Source: Natrialbaceae archaeon Tc-Br11_E2g14
GTDB taxonomy: Archaea; Halobacteriota; Halobacteria; Halobacteriales; Natrialbaceae
Direction of reading: 5' to 3'
Length of the DNA stretch: 32,672 bases
NCBI GenBank assembly: GCA_001564275.1
Contig: LKND01000033.1
Location: forward strand, 1 to 32,672
Part shown: positions 6,955 through 15,532 of the stretch, piece by piece
How positions within the stretch are numbered: the stretch's first letter is position 1
Layout of the letters: each line of letters begins with the position of its first letter
Translations under genes and position numbers: made by a program
The notes under the pieces: generated by a model
Told to the model about the DNA's origin: nothing
Seen by the model: only the letters and a program-made list of their open reading frames with translations
Databases searched by the model: none

Positions 6955-8286
6955 CTAGACGCTGTTCCCGCCGACCAACTCGAGTGTCGCCCTCGCGTTG
7001 ATCCGTCCGGCACCGAACTCGGGATCGCTGTTCCCGTTGGTTCCCTCTGCACCCTGCTTGATCACGCTCTCGACCTGGGCTGCGTTCAGGTCGGGATCGA
7101 GGCCTCGTACCAGTCCCACGAGGCCAGCGACCTGTGGGGCGGCCATCGACGTTCCCGAAATAAAGTCGTATCCAGGAAGGTCAACGCTCGACTCTAAGTC
7201 AGTCGGCCACGTGGAGAGAACTCCGTTGAACGGGAACGGGATATCGTCCGCTTCACCCTCTTCGCCGAGTGTTCGCTCGACGGTTTCATACCACCCACCA
7301 GGTGCGCCAACGTCGATATCGCTCGTCCCGAAGTTCGAGTAAAACGAGAGGGTGTCTGCTGGCGAGGTGGCACTGGTCGTTATCACGGCTGGGACGCTGT
7401 TCGGGAGGGTAAAGCCACCGCCCTGCTGGAGGTTCCCGGAATCGTTCCCCGCTGAACCAGTGATGACCGTGCCGCGCTGTCTGGCACGCTGAAATACCGT
7501 CTGCACTTCTGCACGGAGTTGGTTGAGGGCTGCTTCTGGCTCCTGTACTCCCGGAATCCCGAGGCTGAAATTTGCCACGTCAGCACCGATCTCTGCTGCG
7601 TAATCTATCCCCGCGAGAATGTCCCCGAACGTGGCTCCACCGTCCGCCGGAAAGACCCGAACCGGGATGAGTTCAGCGTCCGGAGCCGTCCCGACAACCC
7701 CTTGCTCACCGGTTGCGGCTGCCGTCCCAGCGACGTGCGTCCCGTGGAATCCAGAATCGTCTGGCCCGATCTCGGGAACGTCGTCGTCAAGGACGAAGAC
7801 CTCCCCCAGGTCCTCGTTGACGTTCCCGAGGTCGGGATGCTCGAGGTCGATCCCGGTGTCCACGATGGCTATCCGAGCGCCCTCACCTGTCGCGATCTCG
7901 TGAGCGGGGGTGACGTCGGTAACGTCCTTGTCCCACTGCAGATCCCGTAACGCGGGCTCCTCGCTCAATGAGTCTGCAGCGTCAGCGGCCTCGATATCCG
8001 GTAGGGCGAGTTCGAGCCTGACGTCACGTGTCGCCTCGGTGACGCCCCGAATTCCCTCGAGGTCCTCGTCGGCAGCGTCCGGACCGACGACGACCAGAAC
8101 CGCCCCATCGGCCAGTTCGTGCCGGACCTCGTAACCGGCGTCACTGAGCCTATCGGCGACACCGTTGCCGGACGTCTGCAACACGTACTGGGCGCGGTCG
8201 TCGCTTGCCGACGCCAGGCCGCTGAAAACGAGTGTTGCCCCTGCTGCTCCGATTCCACGTAGCACCGTTCGTCGATTGTATGTCAT
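6955..8286 (-). CDS. Tat-exported subtilisin-like serine protease (halolysin type)
   Basis: The 443-residue protein starts with a twin-arginine signal (RRTVLRGIGAAGATLVF, residues 5-21), then an inhibitor-like propeptide (about 30-115), then an S8 domain. The triad is Asp143 (VDTGIDLEHPDL), His181 (HGTHVAGT) and Ser380 (SGTSMAAPQVAG), with Asn281 (GSAGND) as oxyanion residue. It should be folded in the cytoplasm, exported by Tat, and act outside the cell as a salt-active protease. It lacks the long C-terminal extension of classical halolysins. The ATG at 8286 has a purine-rich GGAAGGGGGA (8295-8304 on the minus strand) before it. An IS6-type element sits at 8326-9015, only 40 bp upstream, and has separated the gene from its former upstream DNA, so its expression may be altered. 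Confidence 0.95.
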   Translation of the reverse strand: MTYNRRTVLRGIGAAGATLVFSGLASASDDRAQYVLQTSGNGVADRLSDAGYEVRHELADGAVLVVVGPDAADEDLEGIRGVTEATRDVRLELALPDIEAADAADSLSEEPALRDLQWDKDVTDVTPAHEIATGEGARIAIVDTGIDLEHPDLGNVNEDLGEVFVLDDDVPEIGPDDSGFHGTHVAGTAAATGEQGVVGTAPDAELIPVRVFPADGGATFGDILAGIDYAAEIGADVANFSLGIPGVQEPEAALNQLRAEVQTVFQRARQRGTVITGSAGNDSGNLQQGGGFTLPNSVPAVITTSATSPADTLSFYSNFGTSDIDVGAPGGWYETVERTLGEEGEADDIPFPFNGVLSTWPTDLESSVDLPGYDFISGTSMAAPQVAGLVGLVRGLDPDLNAAQVESVIKQGAEGTNGNSDPEFGAGRINARATLELVGGNSV

Positions 8287-8317
8287 GGGTGACTATCCCC
8301 CTTCCGTGGGTATTCCG

Positions 8318-9023
8318 TGAATAGGGGCCGTGTTAACTTAGACATGATTCCACCAGACGGCGTAGGCTTGCAGCCACGTTTCTGCGGTGGCTGGATTGAC
8401 GTGGCTGAAACAATTTGAAAACGAAGAGGTTCGTCGTTCTACCTCACGAAAGACACGTTCGACCTGATTTCTATAGCCATGTGGTTGGATACGGTAGCTC
8501 AGGCCCTCTTGACGGAGTCCACCGATGAGATCGTCGGCGTCATCGATGAGAAACACGGCGTCTCTGACGTCGTGTTTCTCAGCCAGCTCAGTGAGAAATT
8601 CTCGCGCAATTGCAATCGTATACGTCGGAAATAGCCGTGAATGCAGAATTCGATTGGTTTCTGGATCGACTGCGGCGTACAGCCAGTACTGCTCGTCGTT
8701 GATCCGGATCGTCTTCTGATCGACCGCAACTCGATCCGGATCCTCACCACCGTTCGGCTGTAGATCAGCCTTCTGCACCCAGTTATGAACTGCTGTCCGA
8801 CTGCGTTCGACACCCAACTCCTCGAGGAGAATAACTGTATTCGAAAGTGATAGTCCGGCCAGATGGTGTCGAATACCCTTTTCAATGATCTCGCGGGGTG
8901 TCCGTTCTCGCTGCACAAACTCCAAGTCAATCCACTCAGTAGATTCGGTGAGGCGGTCAGTTTCGGCCATGAGCATCCGAAGCTTCGACCGCCTCGTTCC
9001 TAACTTAACACCACCTGAATAGG
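8318..9023. mobile_element. Complete IS6-type insertion sequence with 8-bp target duplication
   Basis: The element proper is 8326-9015 (690 bp). It is flanked by the exact direct repeat TGAATAGG at 8318-8325 and 9016-9023. Its ends are imperfect inverted repeats, GGCCGTGTTAACTTAG on the left and, read inward from the right, GGTGGTGTTAAGTTAG (13 of 16 match). An 8-bp duplication and one transposase of about 210 codons fit the IS6 family in haloarchaea. The intact target duplication suggests a fairly recent insertion. Confidence 0.92.
8338..8976 (-). CDS. IS6-family DDE transposase
   Basis: The 212-residue protein fills the element between its inverted repeats. It has an N-terminal helix-turn-helix-like part (HLAGLSLSNTVILLEELGVE, about 38-57), then the catalytic core: the first Asp in VAVDQKTIRIND, the second in AVFLIDDADDLIGG, and the Glu of the VERVFREVERRTSSFSNCF segment. 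This is the normal length, with no frameshift, so it is probably functional. The first motif reads VDQ where many relatives have LDE, which may be a subgroup trait. ATG 8970 (MAETDR) is an alternative start two codons in. It transposes by replicative cointegrate formation (family knowledge). Confidence 0.93.
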   Translation of the reverse strand: MLMAETDRLTESTEWIDLEFVQRERTPREIIEKGIRHHLAGLSLSNTVILLEELGVERSRTAVHNWVQKADLQPNGGEDPDRVAVDQKTIRINDEQYWLYAAVDPETNRILHSRLFPTYTIAIAREFLTELAEKHDVRDAVFLIDDADDLIGGLRQEGLSYRIQPHGYRNQVERVFREVERRTSSFSNCFSHVNPATAETWLQAYAVWWNHV

Positions 9024-9085
9024 AACATCAAGAAATAAGTGTATCCACTGTTCGCAGACAGCTCAACTCGAGGGAGGAGTAAACT

Positions 9086-9301
9086 ATGTCGTGTGGTGAT
9101 GTGGATCTCGCCGGAGCCGGCGGACAGGCCACCCCCAGCGAGGCGCTGGTCCGTTGTCCCGGAGGAACTGCTCACTCGCCCCTTCCGCCGGTGCCTGGGT
9201 ATCGATGTCGTCGCTGTCTCCCGCCGACTGGTTCCCTGCCGGCCGCCGGTGGACCGACAGTCCGTGACCGAATGAGCCCGTCTCGGGCCGGCATTCACTG
9301 A
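9086..9301 (+). CDS. Possible small cysteine-containing protein
   Basis: A 71-codon frame starts at ATG 9086 with a strong GGGAGGAG (9071-9078) 7 nt upstream, the main argument for it being real. The product has cysteines at residues 3 and 24 and a CRRC motif near residue 44, with many P, G and R, and is not acidic like other proteins here. Its C-terminus (MSPSRAGIH) is encoded inside the degenerate palindromic repeat. I know no family for it. It may instead be chance or a decayed gene. Confidence 0.3.
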   Translation: MSCGDVDLAGAGGQATPSEALVRCPGGTAHSPLPPVPGYRCRRCLPPTGSLPAAGGPTVRDRMSPSRAGIH

Positions 9302-9308
9302 TAAACGG
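9265..9308. repeat. Degenerate relative of the 82-nt palindromic element
   Basis: Read on the minus strand, this piece contains GTTTATCAGTGAATGCCGG, closely matching ATTTATCCGTGAGTGCCGG of the element at 3406-3487, and the following GGGCTCATTCGGT resembles CGGCACTCACCGGT there. The palindromic pairing has partly decayed (GAATG and CATTC remain). Similarity judged by eye. Confidence 0.45.
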
Positions 9309-9395
9309 TGCAGTCAACCGTCTCAGCTGGCATCACTCAAAACGGGACGCTCACTCGAGGCGAACAGTTTTGTCCTTCGGGTTCGACCGACATCT

Positions 9396-10571
9396 GTGAC
9401 AAGAGAGAGGCGCTATGTCCTGGCCGGCGTCGTCGGGGCACTCGCCGTCGTGACGGGGCTCATCATGCTCGAGGTACTGGGCACGGTGCTCTTTGCGGTG
9501 ACGGTGGCCTACGTGCTGTTGCCCGTGCAGGCGTGGCTCTCGAGGCGCGGCCTCTCGGAGTGGACGGCTGGGGTCGTCGCCACGGTGATCGGGTTTCTGG
9601 GGGCGGTTGCGGTGGTTGCGCCGATCGTCTATACACTCTACGTCCGCCGGGACGAATTCATCGCGGTGCTCGAGGCGGTGCCCGAAGAGTTCGCGTTCGT
9701 CGTCGCCGGCGAGGCAGTCGTCATCGAAGCGTCGGTGGTCCAGGCGTGGGCGATCGATCAGGTGCAAGCAATCGCCGTGTCACTGGCAACCTCGGCTCCG
9801 GAACTCGCGGTCAAATTCGCGCTGTTTATTCTCCTCCTGTTCGCGCTGCTGTTGAAGGCGGATTCGGTCATCCGGGCGGCCATCGCCCCGGTCCCCCACG
9901 AGTACCGGGACATTGCCTACGCACTCGGCCTGCGGGCGCGTGAGACCCTGTACGCCATATACGTGTTGCAACTGGCGACGGCCGTGATGACGCTCGCGGT
10001 CGGCTATCCGCTGTTCTGGGGGCTCGGATACGATGCGCCGTTTACCCTCGCGTTGATCGCCGCAATCCTGCAATTCGTCCCGATCATCGGCCCCAGCTTG
10101 CTGGTGGTGCCACTCGCCCTCTACGAGGTGGTCATCGTCGGGGACCTCGCCGCGGGGATACTCGTCGGGGTGCTGGGCATCCTGTTGATCGCCTGGGGCC
10201 CGGACGTCACGATTCGACCCCGGTTGGCCCGTCGCTCCGCGAACCTGCCAGGGAGTCTCTACTTCATCGGGTTCACCGGCGGGCTGTTCACCCTCGGCGC
10301 GATCGGCATCGTCGTCGGCCCGCTGATCGTGGCGGTGTTCGTCGAGGCGGTCTCGTTGCTCGCCGAGGAGATCAACGACGACGAACTCGAGGTCGTCGAG
10401 GCCGAGATCGACACGCTCGAGGACGAGCGATCCCAAGCGACACCGGACGGCGGCGTTGCCGAGTCCGTGACTGCGGCCGAATCCGAGCTGTCTGAGGCGA
10501 GCGATAACGAGTCGACGGACACCGACCGCTCGGGCGAGGGCAGTGAGTCGCCAACGGCGTCCGACTCCTGA
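9396..10571 (+). CDS. AI-2E family membrane transporter
   Basis: The 391-residue protein has the layout of the AI-2E/PerM transporter family: paired N-terminal membrane segments (about 8-30 and 55-80), a soluble middle part, then a run of membrane segments with the conserved AAILQFVPIIGPSLLVVPLA (about 222-241) and a C-terminal pair near 288-320. A hydrophilic, very acidic tail of some 65 residues follows. Family members export small molecules or ions; some act as Na+/H+ antiporters, and the family name does not prove AI-2 transport. The start is GTG 9396, chosen because a TATA-like GTTTTGTCC (9367-9375) lies about 25 nt ahead. It is followed by rqcH on the same strand after 77 nt, which may have its own promoter. 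Confidence 0.88.
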   Translation: MTRERRYVLAGVVGALAVVTGLIMLEVLGTVLFAVTVAYVLLPVQAWLSRRGLSEWTAGVVATVIGFLGAVAVVAPIVYTLYVRRDEFIAVLEAVPEEFAFVVAGEAVVIEASVVQAWAIDQVQAIAVSLATSAPELAVKFALFILLLFALLLKADSVIRAAIAPVPHEYRDIAYALGLRARETLYAIYVLQLATAVMTLAVGYPLFWGLGYDAPFTLALIAAILQFVPIIGPSLLVVPLALYEVVIVGDLAAGILVGVLGILLIAWGPDVTIRPRLARRSANLPGSLYFIGFTGGLFTLGAIGIVVGPLIVAVFVEAVSLLAEEINDDELEVVEAEIDTLEDERSQATPDGGVAESVTAAESELSEASDNESTDTDRSGEGSESPTASDS

Positions 10572-10648
10572 GACGGGGCGGTCTCCGGGGGCCTGGGTAC
10601 TCACCACGATGCGACACGTCTTTCCTGTCGGGACGGCCACTGTGACGT

Positions 10649-12814
10649 ATGACCATCGAGCCGAAGCAGGAACTCACCAGCGTCGACCTCGCTGCTCTCG
10701 AGGGAGAACTCGCGGCCTACGAGGGGGCAAAGGTCGACAAGGCGTATCTCTACGGTGACGATCTCGTCCGGCTCAAGATGCGCGACTTCGATCGTGGCCG
10801 ACTCGAGCTCATCCTCGAGGTTGGTGACGTCAAACGGGCGCACACCCTCTCGCCGGAACGCGTCCCCGACGCGCCGGGGCGACCCCCACAGTTCGCGATG
10901 ATGCTGCGCAACCGACTCTCCGGGGCGGACTTCGCCGGTGTCGAGCAATTCGAGTTCGATCGCATCCTCGAGTTCACCTTCGAGCGCGAGGACGGCACGA
11001 CCCGGATCATCGTCGAACTGTTCGGCCAGGGAAACGTGGCGGTCACCAACGGCGAGTACGAGGTGATCGACTGCCTGCGGACGGTTCGGTTGAAGTCCCG
11101 GACCGTCGTCCCGGGTTCCCGATACGAGTTCCCCGATTCGCGGACGAACCCCCTGACAGTCTCCAGGGAGGCGTTCGACCACCAAATGAACGACTCCGAT
11201 ACGGACGTGGTCCGGACGCTCGCGACGCAGTTGAATTTCGGAGGGCTCTACGCCGAGGAGCTCTGTGCCCGTGCTGGCGTCGAGAAGACCCTGGACATCG
11301 CCGAGGCCGACGAGGGGGCCTACGGGGACCTCTACGAGTCGATCGAGCGACTCGCGCTGGATCTTCGAACTGCGAATCTCGAGCCGCGGGTCTATCTCGA
11401 GGACGAAGACGAGGCTGAGAACGGGGCCGGCGATGACGGCACTGGGTCGGGCTCAAACCGCGTCGTCGACGTCACCCCATTTCCGCTCGAGGAGCGGGCG
11501 CACCTGCGCAGTGAACCCCACGACACGTTCCTCGAGGCCCTCGAGGCGTACTTCGTCCGGCTTGACCTCGAGGCTGACGAGCCCGACCCGCGAAGCCAGC
11601 GACCAGATTTCGAGGAGCAGATCGCCAAACACGAGCGGATCATCGACCAGCAGGAGGGGGCGATCGAGGGGTTCGACGAGCAGGCCGATGCAGAACGCGA
11701 GAAGGCGGAACTCCTCTACGCACACTACGGGACCGTCGACGACCTCCTGTCGACGATCCAGTCGGCACGGGCCGACGGCGTCCCGTGGGGGGAGATCGCT
11801 GGCCGACTCGACGAGGCCAAAGACCAGGGGATGGAGCCAGCCCAGCCGTTCGTCGACGTCAACAGTCGCGAGGCAACGGTGACCATCCGCCTCGAGGGCC
11901 AGCCGATCACGCTGGCCGTCGAGGACGGCGTGGAGAAGAACGCCGATCGACTCTACACGGAAGCCAAGCGGATCGCCGAAAAAAAAGCGGGCGCACTCGC
12001 GGCCATCGAGGACACGCGGGAGGAACTCGAGGCGATCAAGGCCCGTCGAGATGCCTGGAATGCTGACGACGACACTGGCGAGGATAAAGCGAGCGAGGAC
12101 GATGACGGACGCCAAGAACGGAACTGGTTAGCCGAGTCCTCGGTCCCGGTTCGGAAGGACGAGCAGTGGTACGAACGCTTCCGCTGGGTCGAGACCAGCG
12201 ACGACTTCCTCGTGATCGGGGGACGTAACGCCGACCAGAACGAGGAACTCGTCAAGAAGTACCTCGAGCCTGGCGATCGAGTGCTCCACACGCAAGCCCA
12301 CGGGGGCCCCGTGACGGTGATCAAGGCAACGGCACCGAGCGAGGCGTCTTCGGCCGACATCGAGATTCCCGAATCGACGATCGAGGAGGCCGCCCAGTTC
12401 GCCGTCTCCTACTCTTCGGTGTGGAAAGACGGCCGGTACGCCGGCGACGTCTACATCGTCGACGCCGACCAGGTGACCAAGACTCCCGAGAGTGGCGAGT
12501 ACCTCGAGAAGGGCGGGTTCGCCGTTCGGGGCGAGCGGACGTACCTCGACGATACGCCGGTCGGCGTGGCCGTGGGCATCCAGTGTGAACCGTACACCCG
12601 CGTCATCGGCGGCCCACCGACCGCGATCGCGGATCGGGCCGTGACGACGATCGAGGTCGAGCCGGGGCGCTACGCCCAGGCCGATGCTGCAAAGCGGATC
12701 TACCGGGACCTGCGCTCGCGATTCACCGACGAGTCGTTCGTCCGGAAGATCGCCAGCCCGGACCAGATCGCGCACTTCCTCCCGCCGGGTGGCAGTCGGA
12801 TCGTCGAGGACTGA
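10649..12814 (+). CDS. rqcH: Ribosome-rescue factor RqcH (NEMF/Rqc2/NFACT family)
   Basis: The 721-residue protein has an NFACT-N domain with the conserved Asp-Arg pair (D104-R105 in FEFDRILEF) needed for tRNA recruitment in Rqc2/RqcH, a helix-hairpin-helix region (about 185-225), two coiled-coil arms (about 315-365 and 430-475), and an NFACT-R domain starting at WYERFRWVETSDDFLVIGGR (about 510-529) with HTQAHGGP near 550. RqcH binds split large subunits that still hold peptidyl-tRNA and adds alanine tails that mark the chain for decay (shown for Bacillus; conserved in archaea by homology). Two acidic linkers (about 250-275 and 470-495) are probably halophilic insertions. The gene stands alone but shares this window with pelota. 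Confidence 0.95.
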   Translation: MTIEPKQELTSVDLAALEGELAAYEGAKVDKAYLYGDDLVRLKMRDFDRGRLELILEVGDVKRAHTLSPERVPDAPGRPPQFAMMLRNRLSGADFAGVEQFEFDRILEFTFEREDGTTRIIVELFGQGNVAVTNGEYEVIDCLRTVRLKSRTVVPGSRYEFPDSRTNPLTVSREAFDHQMNDSDTDVVRTLATQLNFGGLYAEELCARAGVEKTLDIAEADEGAYGDLYESIERLALDLRTANLEPRVYLEDEDEAENGAGDDGTGSGSNRVVDVTPFPLEERAHLRSEPHDTFLEALEAYFVRLDLEADEPDPRSQRPDFEEQIAKHERIIDQQEGAIEGFDEQADAEREKAELLYAHYGTVDDLLSTIQSARADGVPWGEIAGRLDEAKDQGMEPAQPFVDVNSREATVTIRLEGQPITLAVEDGVEKNADRLYTEAKRIAEKKAGALAAIEDTREELEAIKARRDAWNADDDTGEDKASEDDDGRQERNWLAESSVPVRKDEQWYERFRWVETSDDFLVIGGRNADQNEELVKKYLEPGDRVLHTQAHGGPVTVIKATAPSEASSADIEIPESTIEEAAQFAVSYSSVWKDGRYAGDVYIVDADQVTKTPESGEYLEKGGFAVRGERTYLDDTPVGVAVGIQCEPYTRVIGGPPTAIADRAVTTIEVEPGRYAQADAAKRIYRDLRSRFTDESFVRKIASPDQIAHFLPPGGSRIVED

Positions 12815-13028
12815 CGTCGAGTCCTTGCGTGCATCGATGGCACCTCGAGGGGGGTACAGTGTCCCCAGACTCCAGCGCGGTCCCCGAGGGGTGGCCTGAC
12901 GGCGAACCGAGACCGTCCAAGGCGACTCGAGCAAGAACGGTTGGGTCTCCAGGCCGTCGCCCGATTCACCACTCGTTCGATCGGGTTCCACTCATCGACC
13001 GAGGACGAGAATCGAGGCGGTTCGGTCC

Positions 13029-13388
13029 TTACCGTGAGCCACCAACAGACAGGCCGAGTCCGCCACGGTCCGAGCAGTCCTCGGAGTCGCCCCCACTCAC
13101 AGCAGGGTTGGGGGCGACCTCCACATCGTTCGGCCCACGAACACGAACCTGATACTCCCGGTACTCGAAACGCACCTCAACTGGCGACCCATCGTGAGCG
13201 AACAGGGCCTCGAGGGCGTCGACGTCGACGGCGTCGTGGAGGGGTGGGTCCAGTTCGAGCGGATCCGTACACTCCTCGTGGGCGATAGCGGTGACGATGC
13301 GATATCCGATTTGCGACTCTGGTTCCATGAGCGAGGCGGCCACGAGGTCGAATAAAAATCCCGTTGATTGTGGGCTGATACGTGTCAT
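13029..13388 (-). CDS. HalOD1 output-domain protein
   Basis: The 119-residue protein carries the HalOD1 signature: an N-terminal helix (SQIGYRIVTAIAHEE), then LELDPPLHDAVDVDALEALF (about 47-66) and a beta pair VEVRFEYREYQVRVRG (about 74-89). HalOD1 occurs widely in haloarchaea as an output module of signalling proteins and as small stand-alone proteins. Its molecular role is not settled. The C-terminal 30 residues are variable. The start at ATG 13388 places the whole domain in frame. It diverges from ilvD with 253 nt between them, so the two may share a control region. Confidence 0.82.
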   Translation of the reverse strand: MTRISPQSTGFLFDLVAASLMEPESQIGYRIVTAIAHEECTDPLELDPPLHDAVDVDALEALFAHDGSPVEVRFEYREYQVRVRGPNDVEVAPNPAVSGGDSEDCSDRGGLGLSVGGSR

Positions 13389-13641
13389 ACAATTGTCTGA
13401 CGACTGTGTAACTCTCGTTGGCAGTGAGCGTACGGACGGTCTTGGATGGCGGTTCGCGGACGCCTCGAGCCACCGATTCGAGCGGTGGGCGGTCCCTCGA
13501 GTGCCAGGACTGATCCCGCGGGATCGACGAAGGGTGGCATGCTGAGCCACCTGTCGGCCAGTCCATCGGGCGTCACCGTGGGGCGACTGCAACGCGTGAT
13601 CAAGTGGGGTGACTTATGCACGCTCGAGTCAACGTCCGAGT

Positions 13642-15378
13642 ATGAGCGACGATGCGTTCGACCACGGGAAAGCTGAACGGTTGCGGAGTCGGGACGTTAC
13701 GGAGGGACCGGATCGCGCCCCACACCGGGCGATGTTTCGGGCGATGGGCTTCGACGACGAGGATTTGGGCTCCCCCATGATCGGCGTGGCGAACCCCGCC
13801 GCGGACATCACGCCGTGTAACGTTCACCTCGACGACGTCGCCGACGCGGCGATCACGGGCGTCGACGAAGCCGGTGGCATGCCGATCGAGTTCGGGACGA
13901 TCACGATCTCCGACGCCATCTCGATGGGCACCGAGGGGATGAAGGCCTCACTCATCTCGCGGGAGGTCATCGCCGACAGCGTCGAACTCGTGAGTTTCGG
14001 CGAGCGCATGGACGGCCTCGTCACCGTCGCCGGCTGTGACAAGAACCTGCCGGGGATGATGATGGCCGCGATCAGGACCGACCTGCCCAGCGTCTTCTGT
14101 TACGGCGGCTCGATCATGCCCGGCAACCACGAGGGTCGGGACGTCACCATCGTCCAGGTCTTCGAGGGGGTGGGCTCCTACGGGACCGGCGAGATGAGCG
14201 CCGACGAACTCGACGATCTCGAGCGTCACGCCTGCCCCGGTGCTGGCTCGTGTGGGGGGATGTTCACCGCCAACACCATGGCTTCGATTTCCGAAGCGCT
14301 GGGGCTGGCGCCGCTGGGTAGCGCCTCGCCACCGGCGGAAGACGAGGAACGCTACGCGGTTGCCGAACGCGCCGGGGAACTCGCCCTCGAGTGCATCGAG
14401 GCCGATCGTCGTCCCTCCGACGTCCTTTCCCGAGAATCGTTCGAAAACGCTATCGCCCTCCAGACGGCCATCGGTGGATCGACCAACGGCGTGCTTCACC
14501 TCCTCGCGCTCGCCCGCGAGGCGGGTGTCGACCTCGAGATCGAGGACTTCGACGCGGTTTCGAAGCGCACCCCCAAAATCGCGGACCTGCAGCCCGGAGG
14601 CACCCGCGTCATGAACGACCTCCACGACCTCGGCGGCGTCCCCGTCGTCATCCGACGCTTGCTCGAGGCCAACCTGTTCCACGGCGACGCGATGACGGTC
14701 ACCGGCCGAACCATCGCCGAAGAGCTCGGCCGGCTCGAGGATACCGGGGAGCTCCCCCCTGACGCGGAGCTCGAGGCGGACTTCCTCTACGCCGTCGACG
14801 AACCGAAGCAGGCCGAGGGGGCGATCAAGATCCTCGAGGGGAACCTCGCTCCCGACGGTGCGGTGCTCAAGGTGACCGGGGACGATGCCTTCCACCACGA
14901 GGGGCCCGCCCGCGTCTTCGAACACGAGGAGGCGGCGATGGCCTACGTCCAGGAGGGCCACCTCGAGAGTGGCGATGTCATCGTCATCCGCAACGAAGGT
15001 CCCCGTGGCGGGCCAGGGATGCGCGAGATGCTCGGCGTCACGGCGGCAGTAGTCGGTGCGGGCCACGAGGACGACGTGGCGCTCATCACCGACGGACGCT
15101 TCTCGGGTGGGACTCGCGGCCCGATGATCGGTCACGTCGCCCCCGAGGCGTTCGTCGGTGGACCGATCGGCCTGCTCGAGGACGGCGACGTGATCACGGT
15201 CGACATTCCCGATCGGACGCTCGCGGTGGATCTCACGGCCGACGAACTCGCGGCCCGTCGCGAGGACTGGGAGCAACCCGACCCCCCCTACCCGGGTGGT
15301 GTCCTCGCCAAGTACGGTCGTGATTTCGACTCCGCGGCAAACGGTGCAGTGACGAACCCACGATTGACGCGGGACTGA
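13642..15378 (+). CDS. ilvD: Dihydroxyacid dehydratase
   Basis: This enzyme makes the branched 2-keto acids for valine, leucine, isoleucine and CoA synthesis. The 578 residues include iron-sulfur ligand cysteines at Cys59 (DITPCNVH), Cys132 (GCDKNLPG) and Cys204 ([16 protein letters not shown]), and Lys134, the likely carbamylated Mg ligand. The C-terminal barrel has RGGPGMREM and [11 protein letters not shown]. Length fits the family. Translation is taken from ATG 13642; an in-frame codon at 13609 would add 11 residues. A GGCC-TGCT-GGCC hairpin followed by five Ts (15382-15398) directly after the stop should end transcription. The other branched-chain genes are not in this window. Confidence 0.97.
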   Translation: MSDDAFDHGKAERLRSRDVTEGPDRAPHRAMFRAMGFDDEDLGSPMIGVANPAADITPCNVHLDDVADAAITGVDEAGGMPIEFGTITISDAISMGTEGMKASLISREVIADSVELVSFGERMDGLVTVAGCDKNLPGMMMAAIRTDLPSVFCYGGSIMPGNHEGRDVTIVQVFEGVGSYGTGEMSADELDDLERHACPGAGSCGGMFTANTMASISEALGLAPLGSASPPAEDEERYAVAERAGELALECIEADRRPSDVLSRESFENAIALQTAIGGSTNGVLHLLALAREAGVDLEIEDFDAVSKRTPKIADLQPGGTRVMNDLHDLGGVPVVIRRLLEANLFHGDAMTVTGRTIAEELGRLEDTGELPPDAELEADFLYAVDEPKQAEGAIKILEGNLAPDGAVLKVTGDDAFHHEGPARVFEHEEAAMAYVQEGHLESGDVIVIRNEGPRGGPGMREMLGVTAAVVGAGHEDDVALITDGRFSGGTRGPMIGHVAPEAFVGGPIGLLEDGDVITVDIPDRTLAVDLTADELAARREDWEQPDPPYPGGVLAKYGRDFDSAANGAVTNPRLTRD

Positions 15379-15381
15379 TAC

Positions 15382-15398
15382 GGCCTGCTGGCCTTTTT
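15382..15398 (+). terminator. Hairpin plus T-tract after ilvD
   Basis: GGCC (15382-15385), a TGCT loop, GGCC (15390-15393) and TTTTT (15394-15398) lie 4 nt past the stop codon. It lies between two converging genes. Confidence 0.6.
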
Positions 15399-15532
15399 CC
15401 GTGATAGCCCAGTGGTCGGCGATCATCGGCGAGCCGGGCGCTAATCAGTATGGGGTGCTGGATCCTCTCATCTACCGCCGAGAACCCGTCACGGAGTCGG
15501 TGCTCTGTGACACATTGGGACCCCACTCCCTA

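Larger units (their letters stand above)
9024..9395. other. 372-nt region between the IS element and the permease gene
   Basis: This is the original upstream DNA of the subtilase, now cut off by the insertion sequence. It contains a possible small gene (9086-9301) with a good ribosome-binding site, a degenerate copy of the palindromic element (9265-9308), and the permease promoter (GTTTTGTCC, 9367-9375). Nothing else is recognisable. Confidence 0.6.

Noticed and set aside
6576-7052. 158-codon minus-strand frame ending in a GFEPVRRRSVGPLPL-like string
   Set aside because: Strings with GFEP or LNPG are the classic mistranslation of the tRNA T-arm sequence, and it also overlaps the subtilase end.
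13948-15426. 492-codon minus-strand frame opposite ilvD
   Set aside because: Antisense shadow of a clear dihydroxyacid dehydratase, with no recognisable motif and no promoter.
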